Of a stretch of 64,000 bases of DNA, positions 24,173 to 32,944 are shown piece after piece. The notes below the pieces were generated by a model that was not told where the DNA came from, ran no database searches, and saw only the letters and a list, made by a program, of their open reading frames with translations. Both the position numbers and the translations under genes were made by a program. Source of the DNA: an uncultured Myxococcales bacterium (GTDB taxonomy: Bacteria; Myxococcota_A; UBA9042; CAIXZC01). Within the stretch, counting starts at the first letter, position 1. Each line of letters starts with the position of its first letter. Where the stretch lies: assembly GCA_903895725.1 (NCBI GenBank), contig CAITUV010000043.1:447298-511297 (forward strand), given 5' to 3'.

Positions 24173-27010
24173 TCAGGCCTGAGGGCTCGAACCGGCAGCG
24201 GACGTTCCGCTCTTGCCTGCCACCTCTTTTCGAAGCAGGCGGAGCCAGTCGACGAAGCGGTCGTGGTGCTCGCCGACGATTCGTGCCAGAACCTCCGCCT
24301 CCCGTTCATTGAAGTTGGCCAACACGGCGCACGAGAGGCGCTCGATGCTGCCCTCGGAGGTGAACTCGGCTGCCAACTTGTCGAGGGCGTTGACCGGCCC
24401 TTGAGCCACACCGTCCAACGTGTTCCCGGGGTTCCGCTCGGGAGATCCCTTGGGTCGACATTTCGAAAGGAGGGCCTGCATGGCAGCCCGTCCCCGGTCG
24501 CGGCACGCCCACACGTACAGCAGATCGACGAGAGCCAGGGTCGCGGCATCGCCGGTCGAGGTGGCCAGCGTGTCCAGCATTTCCTGGATGTCGCGCTTGC
24601 GCAGTCGAAGGCGCCTCACGAACTTCCCGGTTCCCTCGATCAACCCGGCGACCACGTCCGACCAGATCTTCGACTGCACGATATCGGGAATGCCCACGGG
24701 GGAAAGCAGGAATGACCCGAGAGTGGCCAGAGGCCACGAGAGCACGGTCCGGAAGAAATTGGCGCGAATGACCGGAGAAGGGAAACCCCGGAGGCGGTTG
24801 TGAAGGGAAATATAAAGACCGTTGGAGACGGCGATGACCCAGAACTTGGCAAACGCGGTGACGGCGGGAGACGAGATCTCGAGGATCGGCCAGCCTGAGT
24901 CGAAACCGAACTTGGCCGCAGCCAGGATGGGGACCGAGAACCCGGTCCAGAAGACCGAATTGCCCAGGTTGTCCTTGTCCACGCTGCCCATGGACCAATG
25001 GCGCAGGTCAGACCCCGTCGAAGCGATGAGGTCGGCCATCATGTTCCTGAAGGCCGTGATTCCCAGCCACAGCAATCCATATCCCGGTCCCACGGTCAGG
25101 GCCGCAGGGATCATGGCAATCCCTGCCTTGAGCCACATGCGGACTCCGGGATTGAGGTACCGCCAGAAGCGAATCGGGGAGACCCTCTCCTGCCCGGCCG
25201 CCGGTCTCTGATGAGAGTCCTCGGGTGTCGGATTCCGGGACACGAAGAATACCTGGGCCCCGGGGGACACGGTGTCCTCCTGCGTACGTGCCAGCAATGC
25301 CTCCCGGGCAATGGATTCCGGTACAGCCGGCTGTCTGCTTCGGCGGAGTGCCTCGACGGTCCTCGGCTCGAGACTGGTCGAAGAGACGAACCCCATGCCG
25401 GGCACGTCGGGATGTCCGCCGATGTAGTCGCTGCCGAAGCTGACCCTCAGGTGCCGTTCAGAGAAATGCTGGCAGGCGCGAAGCAGCAGACCTCTGTCGA
25501 ACTCCGAGATCCCGCCGTCCGCCAGGATGCGCTCAACGGCCGGTGCGTCTCCGCTGTTGAGGAGGCTGACCAGGCGATTGAGGCGGCGTAGATCGGCCGG
25601 GTCACGATTCAGGGCATCGGACATGTTGAAGGTCTCGACGCCGGTGATCCAAGGATGATTCGCGAGCAGGAGGAGGATGGCGTTGTTGAGACCGACACTC
25701 AGGGGGTGGATGAAGACGACCTGCCCACCGCAGCCGGCCAGCAGCGGGCCGAGTTCCCCCATGTCGAGGAATGTGGAATCCCGGTCTCTCGATGCGCCGC
25801 GGACGGCATACCGCGCCTGGAGGAGGTGTGGTGTGCACTCCCGGTAGTCCTTCTCGGCCTCCTGGAGCTGACGTCTCAGGTGCTCGGTCTCCCACTCGGA
25901 GACGCCCCCCTGGCGCTGGCGGTACTCTGCGTGTCCCAGCTGGTTGGCGAGGTAGAGGACCCTGGAGTGCATGATGGGGCGCATCGATTCGGCCAGGACG
26001 TAGCCGAGCTGCACCCTGGAGATTCGGCCCTCTGGAACGGTCCTCACCACGTCTTCCCAGGAGATGGTGGGGACCTGGAGCATCCGGATTCCCTGGTACC
26101 GGCGGTTGATCCCGGGAAGGTGAATCCGATTGAACTCCTCGAGGAGATCCGCAAGTCCGGCCTGGCGTGCCTGGGCATTTTCGACGAGCCCGGCCCGGAA
26201 CGACGCCAGGGATGCCTGGTGCTTCTCCAGGAATTCCCACAAGCCGGCCAACGTGCCGTCCTGCGGGGGAATGTACATGTAGTGGTGCCGCGCGTTGGCC
26301 CTGCCCACGCTGAACTCGATTCCCACCTCGACGTCGACTCCGAGCATGCGGCCGGCCTCGTAGGCCTCTTCCATGATCTGGGGGCTTTCCAGGTCGTAGT
26401 AGGCGACGGTGATTCTCGAGATCCCCTTGATGAACGCATCCAGGACGAGCTGCGAGGGAGTGCGCCGGCCCAGCGAGGACGAATCGTGGACGTGGTCATC
26501 CCAGCCAAGGCCCATCTCGCACAGCTTGCGGCCGTCCTCAGCCGTCTCGAACAGGCCCCGCTCGAGGAGAAGTCGGCGGATTACCGATTCCTGACCGTAC
26601 GAGGCCACGGCGAAGTCCTGCATCAGCTCGAGCTGCCGGGAGCGGTCACCCCGGGCCCTCACGCACTCCTTCATGAGCGCGACCTGGACTCGGGCGGTGT
26701 TCATGGGAAGGGCCAGGGTTTTTGCATGCCAGGCGCTGTGAACGAGGTCACGCAGAGCCGTCAGCCGGACGGAATGATCGGAGATACCGCTGGCGGTGCT
26801 GAGCTTGAGATAGGCCTCCGCCATGGAGATCCGCCGAGCCGTCAGCGCACGGACGAAACCGCCGGGATGTGAGGACGTGCGAAGCCTGAGCTGGTCCGGC
26901 GCGATGATTTCCTGGTTGAGGACTTCAACCAACTGGCGGACTTCCGCCGAGAAGCTGACCCACTCCCGAAACGCTCGCCACCTGCGACCGAGACTGCCCT
27001 GAATTGCCAT
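24173..27010 (-). CDS. large membrane protein with a PHP-like metal-dependent hydrolase domain
   Basis: The product has 945 residues. Residues about 170-245 follow the PHP pattern: DHVHDSSSLGRRTPSQLVLDA (His 173, His 175), a strand ISRITVAYYDLESP, and DVEVGIEFSVGRANARHHYMY with Glu 232 and His 242/243. Later VVFIHPLSVG, WITGVETFN and VSFGSDYIGGHPD (a GSDxxxH-like element) fit the remaining metal-site motifs, so the domain would span about 170-560. A C-terminal part has several hydrophobic segments (about 640-800) and a helical tail. The substrate is unknown; PHP domains hydrolyse phosphoesters. The gene lies 102 bases after pyrK with its own promoter candidate, so a link to nucleotide synthesis is not assured. 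Confidence 0.62.
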   Translation of the reverse strand: MAIQGSLGRRWRAFREWVSFSAEVRQLVEVLNQEIIAPDQLRLRTSSHPGGFVRALTARRISMAEAYLKLSTASGISDHSVRLTALRDLVHSAWHAKTLALPMNTARVQVALMKECVRARGDRSRQLELMQDFAVASYGQESVIRRLLLERGLFETAEDGRKLCEMGLGWDDHVHDSSSLGRRTPSQLVLDAFIKGISRITVAYYDLESPQIMEEAYEAGRMLGVDVEVGIEFSVGRANARHHYMYIPPQDGTLAGLWEFLEKHQASLASFRAGLVENAQARQAGLADLLEEFNRIHLPGINRRYQGIRMLQVPTISWEDVVRTVPEGRISRVQLGYVLAESMRPIMHSRVLYLANQLGHAEYRQRQGGVSEWETEHLRRQLQEAEKDYRECTPHLLQARYAVRGASRDRDSTFLDMGELGPLLAGCGGQVVFIHPLSVGLNNAILLLLANHPWITGVETFNMSDALNRDPADLRRLNRLVSLLNSGDAPAVERILADGGISEFDRGLLLRACQHFSERHLRVSFGSDYIGGHPDVPGMGFVSSTSLEPRTVEALRRSRQPAVPESIAREALLARTQEDTVSPGAQVFFVSRNPTPEDSHQRPAAGQERVSPIRFWRYLNPGVRMWLKAGIAMIPAALTVGPGYGLLWLGITAFRNMMADLIASTGSDLRHWSMGSVDKDNLGNSVFWTGFSVPILAAAKFGFDSGWPILEISSPAVTAFAKFWVIAVSNGLYISLHNRLRGFPSPVIRANFFRTVLSWPLATLGSFLLSPVGIPDIVQSKIWSDVVAGLIEGTGKFVRRLRLRKRDIQEMLDTLATSTGDAATLALVDLLYVWACRDRGRAAMQALLSKCRPKGSPERNPGNTLDGVAQGPVNALDKLAAEFTSEGSIERLSCAVLANFNEREAEVLARIVGEHHDRFVDWLRLLRKEVAGKSGTSAAGSSPQA

Positions 27011-27063
27011 ACCAACGCCTCGAGCCGGCCGCGGGCTCTCAGCCCCGCCAAGTCGACAAGGCG

Positions 27064-27092
27064 ATGATGGGGCGACTCCGTCACCCTGTCAA
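27064..27092 (-). promoter_or_regulatory. candidate promoter of the PHP-like membrane protein gene
   Basis: A perfect TTGACA on the minus strand (27087-27092) is followed after 17 bases by CATCAT (27064-27069), about 54 bases before the ATG at 27010. Confidence 0.4.
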
Positions 27093-27112
27093 GCAACGCA
27101 ACGGGAGGGAGC

Positions 27113-27967
27113 TCAGATGTGCCCGCTCGGGCCCCTCGCTCCGGTAGCATCACGGTGGGGCAGCCCGAGCTCGGTGACCCCGGCCAGCTCGCGGGCCGTA
27201 AGGACCGGGCCCTCCTTGCACACTCGAATCCCCGTGCCATCCATGCAGCACTGGCCGCAAAGGCCGATCCCGCACTTCATGTAGCGCTCGAATGCAAGCT
27301 GGTAGGGAATGGAATGCGTCTCGCAGGCCTTCTTCACCGCCAGGAGCATCGGCTCGGGGCCGCATGCGCACACGGCTCGGAACTGCCCCGACTCCAGCTC
27401 GACATCGAGCGACTGGGTGACCGGGCCGGAAACCCCGGCTGATCCATCGTCCGTGTAGAAGGACGCCGACCGCCGTTGGAACCAGTCGACGAACAGGAGG
27501 TCCGCTGCGGTACGAGCGCCGAGCATCGCCTGGAACGGAAGGCCGTTGGAATCGAGCGCATCGGCCAGGTATCTCAGGGGAGCAATGCCCATTCCTCCCC
27601 CGACGAGAAGGGAACAGGGTTCCAGTGAGAACCCCTGGCCAAACGGGCCCCGGATGCCCACGGTCTGACCCGGCCTGCACGCCATCAGCGCTCGGGTGAA
27701 CGGCCCTACGGCGCGGGCAGTCACTTCGATGCGGCCGGCCCGCAGGCGCCATCGCTGGGTGACGAGCGACGGCGAGAAGGGCTTCTCGTCGACGCCCGGC
27801 AGCCACAGCATGATGAACTGCCCGGGTGCTACCGGGAAGGGCGCTTCGAGGACGAACGTCTTGAGTGCCTCGTGGTGGACGATGACGTCCTCGATGCGGA
27901 CCGGAACGGGCGAGGTCACAACCGCGACTGGAGTGCCCTCGAACGGGCTGTGGATTCCGTCAGTCAT
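27113..27967 (-). CDS. pyrK: dihydroorotate dehydrogenase electron-transfer subunit PyrK
   Basis: The 284-residue product starts at ATG 27967, overlapping the end of pyrD by 8 bases. It has a FAD-binding barrel (FPVAPGQFIMLWLPG), an NAD-binding part (LLVGGGMGIAPLRYLADAL, CACGPEPMLLAVK) and the C-terminal [2Fe-2S] ligands (MKCGIGLCGQCCMDGTG..VC). It passes electrons from dihydroorotate oxidation by PyrD to NAD+. Together with the class 1B PyrD it forms the heterotetrameric enzyme of pyrimidine synthesis. It is the last pyr gene of the operon. Confidence 0.95.
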   Translation of the reverse strand: MTDGIHSPFEGTPVAVVTSPVPVRIEDVIVHHEALKTFVLEAPFPVAPGQFIMLWLPGVDEKPFSPSLVTQRWRLRAGRIEVTARAVGPFTRALMACRPGQTVGIRGPFGQGFSLEPCSLLVGGGMGIAPLRYLADALDSNGLPFQAMLGARTAADLLFVDWFQRRSASFYTDDGSAGVSGPVTQSLDVELESGQFRAVCACGPEPMLLAVKKACETHSIPYQLAFERYMKCGIGLCGQCCMDGTGIRVCKEGPVLTARELAGVTELGLPHRDATGARGPSGHI

Positions 27968-28919
27968 GGGCGGCCCCTCGCAGTTTGTCCAGGTTGTCGA
28001 GCCCGTTGCGATCGAGGTAGTCCGACAAACCTTGGCACACGTCCGTGAACACCCCGTCACCGGCTTCGTGAAGACCCGTTCCGATGCCGATCCCCGTTGC
28101 ACCGGCCAGGATGAGCTGGAGCGCGTGGTCGGCCCTGCTGACCCCTCCGGTTCCGATGATGGGAATCGTGACCTGCGAAGCGATCTCGTACACACAACGA
28201 ACCGCGATGGGAAGGACAGCCCCGCCGGACACGCCGCCGACTCGGTTGGAGAGGATTGGCCGACGCAGGACCGGATCGATGACCATCCCCGGCCCCACGG
28301 TGTTGATGGCGGTGATGGCGTCGGCCCCCGCATCCTGGCACGCCCGTGCAATCCTTCCGATTCCATGGGCCTGCGGGCTGAGCTTGATGGCCACCGGGAT
28401 CCCCTCCGAAGCCCGCTTCACCACCCGCGTGATCTCAGCGGTCACGGCCCCATCCAGCCCGAAGGGAGTGCCGAGCTCCGATTCCACGTTCGGACAGGAC
28501 ACGTTGACTTCGATGAGGTGCGGCCGGGCCTTGGAAATGATTTCGGCAACCTGCCCGAATTCCGCCACGGTCTTCCCGAATATCGAGGCAAAGACCGGGA
28601 TCTGGAATCGCTGGCGGAAGTCCGCAATCTCCCGGGCCATTTGCTCGGCCCCCGGGTTGGACAAGCCGACTGCATTGAGCAGGCCGTGCTCGAACGGGAC
28701 CACGGCCGGACAGGGGTGCCCCTTTCTCGGCTCCAGCCCACACGACTTGAAGGTCACCGCCCCCGCCCCCAGCGCCACGGCGAGGCCGGCCGAAGAGGCC
28801 GACATCCCGAGGATGCCCGAGGCCAGCACCGTCGGATTGCGCAGCGGGATGCCCGCAATGCTGACCTCGAGTCGGCGGTCGTGGTGACCCGACTTCGGCA
28901 GGAGAGTACCCCGGCTCAT
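27960..28919 (-). CDS. pyrD: dihydroorotate dehydrogenase, class 1B catalytic subunit
   Basis: The 319-residue product is a TIM-barrel flavoprotein. The active-site segment IEVNVSCPNVES carries the catalytic Cys diagnostic of class 1 enzymes, and IPIIGTGGVSRADHALQLILAGA forms the FMN phosphate site. The presence of pyrK immediately downstream makes it class 1B, NAD-linked. It oxidises dihydroorotate to orotate in the cytoplasm. It starts at ATG 28919, overlapping pyrI by 4 bases. Confidence 0.96.
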   Translation of the reverse strand: MSRGTLLPKSGHHDRRLEVSIAGIPLRNPTVLASGILGMSASSAGLAVALGAGAVTFKSCGLEPRKGHPCPAVVPFEHGLLNAVGLSNPGAEQMAREIADFRQRFQIPVFASIFGKTVAEFGQVAEIISKARPHLIEVNVSCPNVESELGTPFGLDGAVTAEITRVVKRASEGIPVAIKLSPQAHGIGRIARACQDAGADAITAINTVGPGMVIDPVLRRPILSNRVGGVSGGAVLPIAVRCVYEIASQVTIPIIGTGGVSRADHALQLILAGATGIGIGTGLHEAGDGVFTDVCQGLSDYLDRNGLDNLDKLRGAAHD

Positions 28920-29398
28920 GGCAGTCGAAGCTCCAGCTCTTTCAGGTCGAACACCCGCTCACAATAGGAGCACCGATAGCGGCTTCCCGTGCCCGTCCGC
29001 TCGAACCGGGTCGGCACGTGGCGCTCGGTGTTGGTCACGCAGTTGGGATTCCGGCATCGCGCCAGGTTGTCAATGGCCTCCGGAAGCTCCAGCGGATACT
29101 TCCCGACCACCTCGAATCCGACGATCTTCTTAATCGTGATGCCCGGTCCAATGAGCGCGATCAGATGGAGGAAGGAATCTGGAAGGTCGAGCAGCTCGAT
29201 CTTCAGCATGTCCTTGCTGCCGAGCTTGCCGCTGCGGTAGTTGAGGCCCACGGTGACTACCGCGTCTTTCAGCCCCGTATAGGAGCGCAGCATCTCGAGC
29301 ACTCTCGGTCCGAGACCGGCCGGGATATGGTCGAACACGAAGCCGTTCTCGATCTTCGGAATGTGGAGCACCGGGTTCTTCTTGTTGTCGCTGCTCAT
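28916..29398 (-). CDS. pyrI: aspartate carbamoyltransferase regulatory chain
   Basis: The 160-residue product has the allosteric domain (IPAGLGPRVLEMLRSY) and the C-terminal zinc domain with four Cys (ARCRNPNCVTN ... YRCSYCERVF). It binds PyrB trimers and mediates inhibition by CTP and activation by ATP in characterised homologues. It starts at ATG 29398, overlapping the end of pyrB by 4 bases. A separate regulatory chain implies E. coli-type dodecameric enzyme. Confidence 0.95.
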   Translation of the reverse strand: MSSDNKKNPVLHIPKIENGFVFDHIPAGLGPRVLEMLRSYTGLKDAVVTVGLNYRSGKLGSKDMLKIELLDLPDSFLHLIALIGPGITIKKIVGFEVVGKYPLELPEAIDNLARCRNPNCVTNTERHVPTRFERTGTGSRYRCSYCERVFDLKELELRLP

Positions 29399-30315
29399 GG
29401 CTTCACCCCCAGGAGGTCGAGCAGGATGGCCTGGCGCATGATGACGCCGTTGCCGACCTGCGGGAAATACGCTGCGTGCACGGTCGAATCCACATCCGGA
29501 GAGATCTCGTTGACCCGGGGCAGCGGGTGGAGGATGCGCAGGTGACTCGGGGCCCCCTTGAGCAGCCGGGCATCGATGCAGTAGGCGTCCTTGACCTTCT
29601 CGTATTCGAGGACGTCGGGAAAGCGCTCCTTCTGGATGCGGGTCATGTAGATGAGGTCGCACTCAGCCACCGCTGCGGCCAGGTCGACCGTCTCCCGATA
29701 CGTGCAACCGGTTCCTTTCAGACCGTCGCGAAGGTACGAGGGCATCCGAAGGGACTCGGGAGACACGAACTCGAACCGGACGTCGCCGAACTTCCCCAAA
29801 GCCTGAAGCAACGAGTGGACCGTGCGGGAGTACTTCAGGTCGCCGGCAAACGCGATGCGAAGCCCGCTGATCTTCCCGAACAGCTTGCGAATGGTGTAGA
29901 GGTCGAGCAGGGTCTGGCTGGGGTGCTGGTTGGTTCCGTCTCCCGCATTGATGACCGGAATGGAGCAGGATGCAGCCGACAGCCGGGCCGTCCCCTCCTT
30001 GGGATGACGAATCACGAGAATGTCGGCGTACTGCTCGACGGTGCGAATCGTGTCGGCCAGCGACTCCCCCTTGGCGACCGAGGTGCTGCCCGTCTCGGAG
30101 AAGCCGAGCACGTTGCCCCCGAGCCGGAACATCGCAGACTCGAAGCTGAGCCGGGTACGCGTGCTCGGTTCATAGAAGAGCACGGCGAGAATCTTCCCGG
30201 CCAGGAGGCGCCGGCGCTCGGCGTCGGGCATGGATTCCACCTGGGTGGCCAGAGCCAGGTAGCCCTGGATCGTCTCCAGGGAGAGGTCATTGAGTGAAAT
30301 CAGGTCTCTCTTCAT
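29395..30315 (-). CDS. pyrB: aspartate carbamoyltransferase catalytic chain
   Basis: The 306-residue product contains the carbamoyl phosphate motif VLFYEPSTRTRLSFESAM and the aspartate-side HPLPRVNEI segment, with GDGTNQHPSQTLLDLYTI in the middle. Length and motifs match E. coli PyrB closely. It catalyses the committed step of pyrimidine synthesis. The ATG at 30315 overlaps the end of pyrF by 4 bases; pyrI follows by overlap. Confidence 0.96.
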   Translation of the reverse strand: MKRDLISLNDLSLETIQGYLALATQVESMPDAERRRLLAGKILAVLFYEPSTRTRLSFESAMFRLGGNVLGFSETGSTSVAKGESLADTIRTVEQYADILVIRHPKEGTARLSAASCSIPVINAGDGTNQHPSQTLLDLYTIRKLFGKISGLRIAFAGDLKYSRTVHSLLQALGKFGDVRFEFVSPESLRMPSYLRDGLKGTGCTYRETVDLAAAVAECDLIYMTRIQKERFPDVLEYEKVKDAYCIDARLLKGAPSHLRILHPLPRVNEISPDVDSTVHAAYFPQVGNGVIMRQAILLDLLGVKP

Positions 30316-31043
30316 GGCGTCCTGGCAAGCTCCTCTGCAACACGGTTGACATATCCGGCCGGATCGTCTGCAGACAGCAGGGCCCGACCGACGATGAGCA
30401 CGTGACGGGAAACGAATCCGAATCGGGCCGGTTCCCCTCCCTGAGCACCGAACCCGGGTGAGTAACAGGTCCACCCGGCAGCAATCCCGGAACGGGCCAC
30501 GATGCGGGCCGCAGCATCCGGCCGGGTCAGGGGCAGCACGAACGAACGCACGCCCGCCTCGACCGCATGCGAGTAAATGCCTTCCACCGCTGCGTCGTCG
30601 AGGTATCCGCCCTCGGAGTGGAGATAGCCGGGATGCGTCATGACCCCGCCCACGATGCAGCCGACCCCCTCTGCGGCAAGCGCACCGACCCAGGCGGCAA
30701 GCGTCCTGGGACCGGCCTGCGGGAAGAGGATGGCCGCATCGACCCCCGCCCGCTTCATGGCACGGGCAAACAGCGCCCCGGTCTCCGGTATGTCGGTGCC
30801 CCCTTTCTGATGATCATAGATCACCGGCTTGGCCGTGACGGAGCGAATGCGCCGTACGACCTCGGGCAGGCCGTAGCCTAGCCCGAGTGAAAAACCCACC
30901 TTGAACCCGCAGATCGCATGAAGACCCTCGACGCGTGCAACCGCACGGACCGCGGTCTCGAGGTCGTCCAGGTCCAGAGCGGGCATCAAACCGAATCGCT
31001 TCAGCCCTGCTTGAATCGTCAATGAAACCATCTCGTTCACCAT
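30312..31043 (-). CDS. pyrF: orotidine 5'-phosphate decarboxylase
   Basis: The product has about 243 residues. Catalytic residues are in VIYDHQKGGTDIPETG (Asp, Lys, Asp), a form more like archaeal than E. coli PyrF. The phosphate-binding end is RHVLIVGRALLSADDP, and the substrate-binding TCYSPGFGAQGG precedes it. The ATG at 31043 shares its A with the TGA of pyrE, but GGAGG lies only 3 bases away; GTG at 31040 or ATG at 31028 are alternative starts. It decarboxylates OMP to UMP. Confidence 0.92.
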   Translation of the reverse strand: MVNEMVSLTIQAGLKRFGLMPALDLDDLETAVRAVARVEGLHAICGFKVGFSLGLGYGLPEVVRRIRSVTAKPVIYDHQKGGTDIPETGALFARAMKRAGVDAAILFPQAGPRTLAAWVGALAAEGVGCIVGGVMTHPGYLHSEGGYLDDAAVEGIYSHAVEAGVRSFVLPLTRPDAAARIVARSGIAAGWTCYSPGFGAQGGEPARFGFVSRHVLIVGRALLSADDPAGYVNRVAEELARTP

Positions 31044-31657
31044 CAACCTCCAAGGTAAAAGCTCATTACCTCACCCGCCTTGGGATGCCCCTCGACCTCG
31101 AGGTAGCGGTGAAGGTCCAGGACGCTTGCCAGAGACACGAGGCCGAGCGCCACCCGGTCGACCCCGGCATCCTTGCGCGCCCGGTCCACGGTCACCAGGG
31201 TTCCGATGGGGCGGACGCCGAATACGCGCTCGATGGCCTCCATCGCAGCGACCTTCGTTCCGCCGCTGCTCATCACATCGTCCACGATGACGATCCGGTC
31301 CCCTGCGTTCGGTCTGTGGCCGATGAACAGTCCCCCTTCTCCATGATCCTTGCTCTCCTTCCGGTCGAACGTCAATGCCAGATCCCTGCCGCTCCGTCCT
31401 GCTGCGGCCACCGCGGCGGCCGTGGCCAGCGAGATCCCCTTGTAGGCCGGCCCGAACAGCACGTTGGCCTGTGGAAAGGAGCGGTCGAGCTCCTCCGCCA
31501 GATAGCGCCCGAGCTCGGCCAGGGCCAACCCCGTGCGTATCGATCCCAGGTCGATGAAGAAGGGCGAGCGGTCACCGGACTTCAGCGTGAAATCTCCGAA
31601 CCGAAGAGCCCCCTGGCGGACCAGGAATCGGATGAAATCGAGACGGTCATGGGTCAT
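31043..31657 (-). CDS. pyrE: orotate phosphoribosyltransferase
   Basis: The 204-residue product is a type I phosphoribosyltransferase: PRPP motif RIVIVDDVMSSGGTK, the substrate segment FTLKSGDRSPFFIDLG, and the catalytic loop region TFDRKESKDHGEGG. It makes OMP from orotate and PRPP. Its ATG at 31657 overlaps the pyrC stop by 4 bases and its stop overlaps pyrF, so it is embedded in the coupled operon. Confidence 0.95.
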   Translation of the reverse strand: MTHDRLDFIRFLVRQGALRFGDFTLKSGDRSPFFIDLGSIRTGLALAELGRYLAEELDRSFPQANVLFGPAYKGISLATAAAVAAAGRSGRDLALTFDRKESKDHGEGGLFIGHRPNAGDRIVIVDDVMSSGGTKVAAMEAIERVFGVRPIGTLVTVDRARKDAGVDRVALGLVSLASVLDLHRYLEVEGHPKAGEVMSFYLGG

Positions 31658-32940
31658 GGCGTAACCTCCATTCCCGGCGGTCCGGGAAGAAATCGGCCGT
31701 TGAAATAGGCAAGCCTCCCGCCCACCACGGTTCCGACGACTTCAAGCGCGGGGGGGACCAGGGAGGAAAACGGATTGTAGGCGGCACGAGTGACGATGGT
31801 CGGGGCCCACGACTCCATCCTGCGGGTACGCACGAGCACGAAGTCCGCCCGGCAGCCACTGGACAGGCTGCCCCGACCGGATAGCCTGTAACAGCGGGCC
31901 GCAGCGGCCGAAGTGAGCGTTGCCAGGCGCCCGGGGTCCACGAGACCGGAGTCCACCAGCCTCCACGCCATGGGCAGGTACCACTCCAACCCCGGCATGC
32001 CCGAGGGGGGCGATGCCCCGGCCTTTTCTGCCGGCAGGTGTGGAGCGTGGTCGGTCGACAGGAAATCGATGGTCCCGTCACGAATCGCTTCCCGAAGTGC
32101 GGCACAATCCTCGGGAGCCCGCAACGGAGGGTTCACCTTGAGCCGAGCCCCCTCCCTCCCGTAGTCATCCTGCGTGAGCCAGAGGTAGTGGGAGCAGGTC
32201 TCCCCCCAGACGTCGAAGCCTTCCCCCTTCAACCGGCGCAGCCAGGCAATCTCCACCGTCGACGAGGCATGGCAGATGACCACCCGGGGGCGCCGCTCCG
32301 CTGGCAGGGAGCGCAGCACGGCCTCGACCACGTCCAGCGCTGCCTGGATGGAGAACTTGGGCCGTGCCTGATGATGGGCCAGACCGGGTTGCGAGAGGAA
32401 GGTGCGGTCGTGCTCCGCGTGCACGGCGACGACAGGGAAGTCGCCAAACACGCGCTGCAATGCCTCGGGCGCCACCAGCGACGCCAGGGAGGAAGACTTG
32501 GCCAGGTACACCTTGGCGCCAATGCAGCGGGGGCGAGATGCCTGGGAAATGCCGTGATTGCTGCCTTGGACGAAGAGCCCCCAGTTCACCCGGCACTTGC
32601 GGGCGAACAGGCTGCGCTTGTGCTCCAATCGAGCCCCTGTCGTGCAGGGGGGCCGGTTGTTGGGCATGTCCAGGAGCGTGGTCACTCCTCCGGCAAGCGC
32701 AGCGCAGCTGCCGCTGACGATTCCCTCCTTGGCGAGCTGTCCCGGCTCCCGCAGATGGACATGACCGTCCACCGCACCCGGAAAAACGAGCAGCCCGGCC
32801 GCGTCGAACGTCGACCCCTTCGGAAAACGGAGACCGTTGTCACCGGGCAGGAGGTCGAGGATTCCGTCGGGCGTGGCGATGCTCCCGGAAACGACAACGC
32901 CATCGGGGGCGACCCAGCTGGCGTTGACGAGGGTGAGCAT
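31654..32940 (-). CDS. pyrC: dihydroorotase
   Basis: The 428-residue product starts at ATG 32940, 4 bases after the guaA stop. It is an amidohydrolase of the class I (long) type: metal motif VDGHVHLREPGQ, substrate Asn in LLDMPNNRPP, downstream His ligands (AVHAEHD, VICHASST) and the catalytic Asp in DFLSTDHAPHLPAEK. The usual metal-bridging Lys may be in GAKVYLAKS. It cyclises carbamoyl aspartate to dihydroorotate. Confidence 0.93.
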   Translation of the reverse strand: MLTLVNASWVAPDGVVVSGSIATPDGILDLLPGDNGLRFPKGSTFDAAGLLVFPGAVDGHVHLREPGQLAKEGIVSGSCAALAGGVTTLLDMPNNRPPCTTGARLEHKRSLFARKCRVNWGLFVQGSNHGISQASRPRCIGAKVYLAKSSSLASLVAPEALQRVFGDFPVVAVHAEHDRTFLSQPGLAHHQARPKFSIQAALDVVEAVLRSLPAERRPRVVICHASSTVEIAWLRRLKGEGFDVWGETCSHYLWLTQDDYGREGARLKVNPPLRAPEDCAALREAIRDGTIDFLSTDHAPHLPAEKAGASPPSGMPGLEWYLPMAWRLVDSGLVDPGRLATLTSAAAARCYRLSGRGSLSSGCRADFVLVRTRRMESWAPTIVTRAAYNPFSSLVPPALEVVGTVVGGRLAYFNGRFLPGPPGMEVTP

Positions 32941-32944
32941 GGTC

